This document shows positions 42,531 through 43,255 of a stretch of DNA of 43,255 bases, one piece after another. A model generated the notes under the pieces. The model worked only from the letters and a program-made list of their open reading frames with translations, made no database searches and was not told the DNA's origin. The first letter of the stretch is position 1, and each line of letters opens with the position of its first letter. The position numbers and the translations under genes were made by a program. Source of the stretch: Emmonsiellopsis sp. PD_33. Lineage: Eukaryota; Ascomycota; Eurotiomycetes; Onygenales; Ajellomycetaceae. Location of the stretch: NCBI GenBank assembly GCA_032988165.1, contig JANTQF010000304.1, positions 1-43,255 on the forward strand. The letters run 5' to 3'.

Positions 42531-43255
42531 ATGATCAAAGATGGAGATGCGAGGGGTGAATCTGGTATTTAAATGAGGGAAATTGTGGACTTCCAGATCC
42601 AGCTGTAGGTTCCACGTCTCTTTTTCTAGAACCCCTCCCCTTCCAGCGGAGGCTGTTGCGGATAGTCGCTGACTTCTAAAAGATCCCCCCCCCCCTTCTT
42701 GGTCGGAGGGCATGGCCCGGTTTGACTGCAGAATGCAGCGAACGCAATGCGCAAGCCAGTCCGGCTGCAGGTAGCCGTCCATATGTCTGTTCTCGCAGAA
42801 CCCCATATGATCACCCGGGAAATAGACCAGAATTAAAAGCTGGGCCGATCACCGCCATCCCGAGGCAGTATCAATTGTATGGTGTCGTGGCACTTTGCAA
42901 TTTTGAACCTCTGTCCTGTAGCCCATTTCCTGGAGGGAGCGGGAACGCTTCAATATGCGGGCCACGTTTCTTTGATGGGGGGATGTGTAGCACGGGTGGA
43001 GGGGAGGAGAGGGGGATTTTAGTCTGAAGGAAGGAAAGCAGTGGTATTTGATGTGAAAATATCATCCGTCCCGGGGTTGTGGGGTGTATGCGGAGTCTAG
43101 CAGCGAGTTTGAAATGTTCGCGACGAACGGGGGGGGGGGGGGGTAGGAAAGTGAAATCTAATGAAGATGAAACGAAACGCATGTATTGATGTATGAATAG
43201 GCTGGGGAAAATGAGAACGGGGCAATGCTAGTTATTAAATAATAACCTTTCGGGA
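42531..43255. other. Intergenic right end with homopolymer runs
   Basis: No gene is supported in the last 725 bases. A run of 11 C lies at 42685-42695 and a run of 15 G at 43129-43143. The ORFs on both strands here are unrecognisable. Confidence 0.45.
43129..43143 (+). repeat. Poly-G run of 15
   Basis: Fifteen consecutive G on the + strand. Such runs are prone to length errors in sequencing. Confidence 0.9.

Overview
The window is a gene-dense stretch of a filamentous ascomycete nuclear genome. Most genes carry several introns of about 50-90 bases with GT...AG ends and CTAAC/CTAAT-like branch points. The gene set (Ncs2, a PTM1-like Golgi protein, Swd2, Oac1, Rnr2, SRP9/21, a Dgr2-like WD40 protein and several secreted enzymes) and the sequence style suggest Eurotiales (Aspergillus/Penicillium-like). 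The exact genus cannot be told from the sequence alone. I found no tRNA, rRNA, CRISPR array or intact transposon. Exon joins were worked out by hand from splice signals, frame continuity and family motifs. All joined coding lengths are multiples of three.

Left part (1-14 kb), mostly housekeeping: ncs2 (-) and a PTM1/GOST-family gene (+) diverge from a 410-base promoter; then a secreted GMC oxidoreductase (+); a DUF1308 protein (+), which converges on swd2 (-); and the mitochondrial carrier oac1 (+), divergent from swd2. A 2.3 kb stretch without a recognisable gene follows.

Middle (16-29.3 kb): a secreted GH16 beta-glucanase (+); rnr2 (+), the ribonucleotide reductase small subunit, with a cluster of ACGCGT boxes in its promoter and introns; an SRP9/21 subunit (-); a Dgr2/WDR44-like WD40 protein with a C-terminal zinc ribbon (-, five exons); and an intronless OPT oligopeptide transporter (+).

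Right part (29.5-43 kb), more accessory: a nine-exon secreted GH43 enzyme resembling exo-beta-1,3-galactanases (-); a secreted PhoD phosphatase (-) with a CACGTG box upstream; a small glycine/alanine-rich protein (-) that resembles the animal interferon-induced ISG12/IFI6 family; a secreted aldose 1-epimerase (-); and a two-transmembrane protein of unknown function (+). The secreted GH16, GH43, aldose epimerase and GMC genes, together with the transporter, fit a saprotroph's carbon and nutrient acquisition, but they do not form an obvious co-regulated cluster.

The most unusual gene is the ISG12/IFI6-like one at 35595-36576. Other points of note are a probable GC-AG intron in the PTM1-like gene, an atypical splice acceptor in oac1, the ACGCGT cluster around rnr2, a GH43 enzyme in which a glutamine may replace the usual acidic base, and a family of short TAGTTAACTA-type palindromes recurring in intergenic DNA.
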